Shown piece by piece: positions 6,418-7,609 of a DNA stretch of 7,609 nt. This stretch comes from an uncultured Selenomonas sp. (lineage in GTDB: Bacteria > Bacillota > Negativicutes > Selenomonadales > Selenomonadaceae). Positions within the stretch are counted from its first letter, which is position 1; each line of letters opens with the position of its first letter. The stretch spans positions 1 to 7,609 of the forward strand of contig CAMURM010000064.1 of the NCBI GenBank assembly GCA_947097535.1. Reading direction: 5' to 3'. A program made the translations under genes and the position numbers. The notes under the pieces are model-generated. The model worked only from the letters and a program-made list of their open reading frames with translations, made no database searches and was not told where the DNA came from.

Positions 6418-6693
6418 TTATTGCGATACGCCTTTCTCCGCATGTCGCTTCAGCCAGGCTGCCGCATACGAGCACGAAGCATCCTTCACCGGCTTTCCGC
6501 CGCGCCGCTCAATCTCCGCGACAGCTCTCGCGACAAGCTTGCCCGCGATACCCTGCCCCTGCAGCGAGGCGTCAACTTCCGTATGGAAAATATCATAGAC
6601 TTCCGGCGCTGCTTCCGAAAAATCCGCGCGGGCGAGCACGACGCCGTCCGCATTCTTGTATACGATGCTGTTTCCTTCCGTCTGAAAATCCAT
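6418..6693 (-). CDS. Small GNAT-fold N-acetyltransferase (Acetyltransf_CG / NATD1-like)
   Basis: The 91-residue product is a minimal GCN5-related acetyltransferase of the small family that includes NATD1. It has an N-terminal beta-sheet (SIVYKNADGVVLARADF, 9-25), then IFHTEV (35-40) and the acetyl-CoA pyrophosphate-binding loop QGQGIAG (45-51), a helix (52-64), and SCSYAAAWLKRH (73-84) with the conserved cysteine C74 near the acetyl group. The family lacks an obvious substrate pocket, and its physiological substrate is generally unknown. The ATG at 6693 is chosen because AAGGAGG (6700-6706) sits 6 bases upstream; the longer frame to a TTG at 6717 would contain that site. It follows lepB by 27 bases and is probably co-transcribed with it. 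It ends before the long stem-loop terminator. Confidence 0.85.
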   Translation of the reverse strand: MDFQTEGNSIVYKNADGVVLARADFSEAAPEVYDIFHTEVDASLQGQGIAGKLVARAVAEIERRGGKPVKDASCSYAAAWLKRHAEKGVSQ

Positions 6694-6720
6694 GTCTGCC
6701 TCCTTATGCAAGGCCAAGCC

Positions 6721-7242
6721 TCAAGGCAGGGACTTCGCTTCGGCGACGGGCCAGAAGACGACCATCGCCTTGCCCTTGACGAGCTCGTAGGGAACGAAAC
6801 CGACGTCGGCAAAGCGGCTGTCCTCGGAATTGTTGCGGTTGTCGCCCATGACGAAGATATGTCCGGCGGGCACCGTCGACAGCGGATAATTCGTCAGTGT
6901 CTTTTCGAGGATGTAGTCCTCGTTCAAGAGCTGCTGATTCACGAACACCTTGCCGTCCTTAATCTCGATCGTATCGCCGGGCACGGCGATCACGCGCTTG
7001 ATGAAGTCGCGGCTCGGATCGCGCGGATAGCGGAAGACGATGATCTCGCCGCGCTCCGGCTCCCGCATGCGGTAGATGAACTTGTTGACGACGAGGCGCT
7101 CGCGCGACTGCAGCGTCGGCCGCATGGACGGGCCGTCCACGACGTAGAGCTCAACGATGAACTGCCGGATGACGAAAGCGAGTACGACAGCGACGACGAT
7201 CGCTACGAGCCAATCCTTGACTTCTTCGCCCAAAGAACTCAT
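6721..7242 (-). CDS. lepB: Signal peptidase I (LepB/SipS family)
   Basis: This membrane-bound serine protease removes signal peptides from exported proteins. The 173-residue product has one N-terminal membrane anchor (about 12-28) and the catalytic domain outside. The family boxes are in order: GPSMRPTL (37-44) with nucleophile S39, ERLVVNKF (48-55), RGEIIVFRYP (64-73), FIKRVIAVPGD (80-90) with the general base K82, and MGDNRNNSEDSR (132-143). The size and single anchor match Gram-positive-type enzymes such as SipS rather than the longer E. coli LepB. The start at 7242 has GGGAGG (7248-7253) 5 bases upstream and places the anchor at the N-terminus. It lies downstream of rplS, a common order in Firmicutes, with a hairpin between them. 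Confidence 0.95.
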   Translation of the reverse strand: MSSLGEEVKDWLVAIVVAVVLAFVIRQFIVELYVVDGPSMRPTLQSRERLVVNKFIYRMREPERGEIIVFRYPRDPSRDFIKRVIAVPGDTIEIKDGKVFVNQQLLNEDYILEKTLTNYPLSTVPAGHIFVMGDNRNNSEDSRFADVGFVPYELVKGKAMVVFWPVAEAKSLP

Positions 7243-7253
7243 AAATACCTCCC

Positions 7254-7313
7254 GAAAAAGAAATAGGGACTGCAAAGGAAAAATACCTCGCGAGTATCTC
7301 CTATGCCAGTCCC
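7254..7313 (-). terminator. Hairpin and T-rich tract between rplS and lepB
   Basis: On the minus strand GGGACTG (7313-7307) pairs with CAGTCCC (7272-7266). Inside, AGGA can pair with TCCT and ATAC with GTAT, around the palindrome CTCGCGAG at the tip. TATTTCTTTTT follows (7265-7255). It lies just after the rplS stop and directly before the lepB ribosome binding site, so it should end most rplS transcripts. lepB would then depend on readthrough or on a promoter I could not identify. Confidence 0.65.
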
Positions 7314-7324
7314 CATGATGTGCT

Positions 7325-7609
7325 TCAGCGTCTCTCGCGAATGCGCGCTGCCTTACCCGTGAGGTTGCGCAGGTAGTAGAGCTTCGCACGGCGCACAATG
7401 CCGCGGCGCATGAGCTGGATCTTGTCCAGGCGCGGCGAATGCACCGGGAAGGTACGCTCGACGCCGACGCCATAGGAAATGCGGCGCACCGTAAACGTCT
7501 CGCGCACGCCCGTACCGGAGCGCGCGATGACGACGCCCTCGAACGCCTGGATGCGCTCGCGCGTTCCCTCGACGACCTTGACGTGCACGCGCACCGTATC
7601 GCCGGGAGC
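7325..7609 (-). CDS. rplS: 50S ribosomal protein L19, C-terminal part
   Basis: L19 sits at the 30S-50S interface of the ribosome. The window holds the last 94 residues of a protein that is normally about 115; the frame stays open to the right edge, so the N-terminal ~20 residues lie outside. Nearly all of the sequence matches the universal L19 pattern: PGDTVRVHVKVVEGTRERIQ, FEGVVIARSGTGVRETFTVR, ISYGVGVERTFPVHSPR and AKLYYLRNLTGKAARIRERR, ending at a TGA at 7325. The GTG at 7594 is the internal valine of GDTVRVHV, not a start. It is followed by a terminator-like hairpin and then lepB. Confidence 0.97.
   Translation of the reverse strand, partial: APGDTVRVHVKVVEGTRERIQAFEGVVIARSGTGVRETFTVRRISYGVGVERTFPVHSPRLDKIQLMRRGIVRRAKLYYLRNLTGKAARIRERR

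Noticed and set aside
1..7609. CRISPR arrays, tRNA/rRNA genes, transposases or tandem repeats
   Set aside because: Reading both strands showed no regularly spaced repeats, no cloverleaf or rRNA sequence and no transposase motif.

Overview
The window looks like chromosomal DNA of a GC-rich bacterium of the Firmicutes lineage. The protein sequences and gene groupings (prmA-rsmE-mtaB, and rplS-lepB) would fit a Negativicutes member such as Selenomonas. That assignment rests on overall gene order, codon style and protein resemblance only; no search was possible. Ribosome binding sites are strong (AAGGAG/GGAGG type), and two genes appear to use TTG start codons.

Left end, + strand (1-1869): two overlapping genes for membrane sensor kinases of the AgrC/GHKL type. 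The first is cut by the window edge. It has an intact C-terminal ATP-binding domain but no histidine in the region where the phosphoacceptor should lie. The second has about six membrane segments and a textbook phosphoacceptor motif, but stops directly after it and has no ATP-binding domain. Each gene therefore lacks what the other has. The second gene ends 4 bases from the end of mtaB, which runs towards it. This is the most interesting part of the window. It could be a split kinase working in trans, a decaying locus, or a rearrangement or assembly junction.

Middle, - strand (4892 down to 1874): a compact translation-modification operon, prmA (ribosomal protein L11 methyltransferase), rsmE (16S rRNA U1498 methyltransferase) and mtaB (tRNA t6A37 methylthiotransferase). 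The genes are joined by 4-base and 50-base overlaps. A candidate promoter lies immediately behind the terminator of the preceding gene.

Right part, - strand (7609 down to 4936): the 3' part of rplS (ribosomal protein L19), a hairpin terminator/leader, lepB (signal peptidase I), a small GNAT-fold acetyltransferase, a long AT-rich stem-loop terminator, and a secreted class 3 lipase with an extra C-terminal domain that ends at a GC-rich terminator. The lipase has a signal peptide of the kind LepB processes, but nothing beyond proximity links the two. Apart from the lipase and the kinase pair, the genes are housekeeping. I saw no tRNA, rRNA, CRISPR array, transposase or phage gene.
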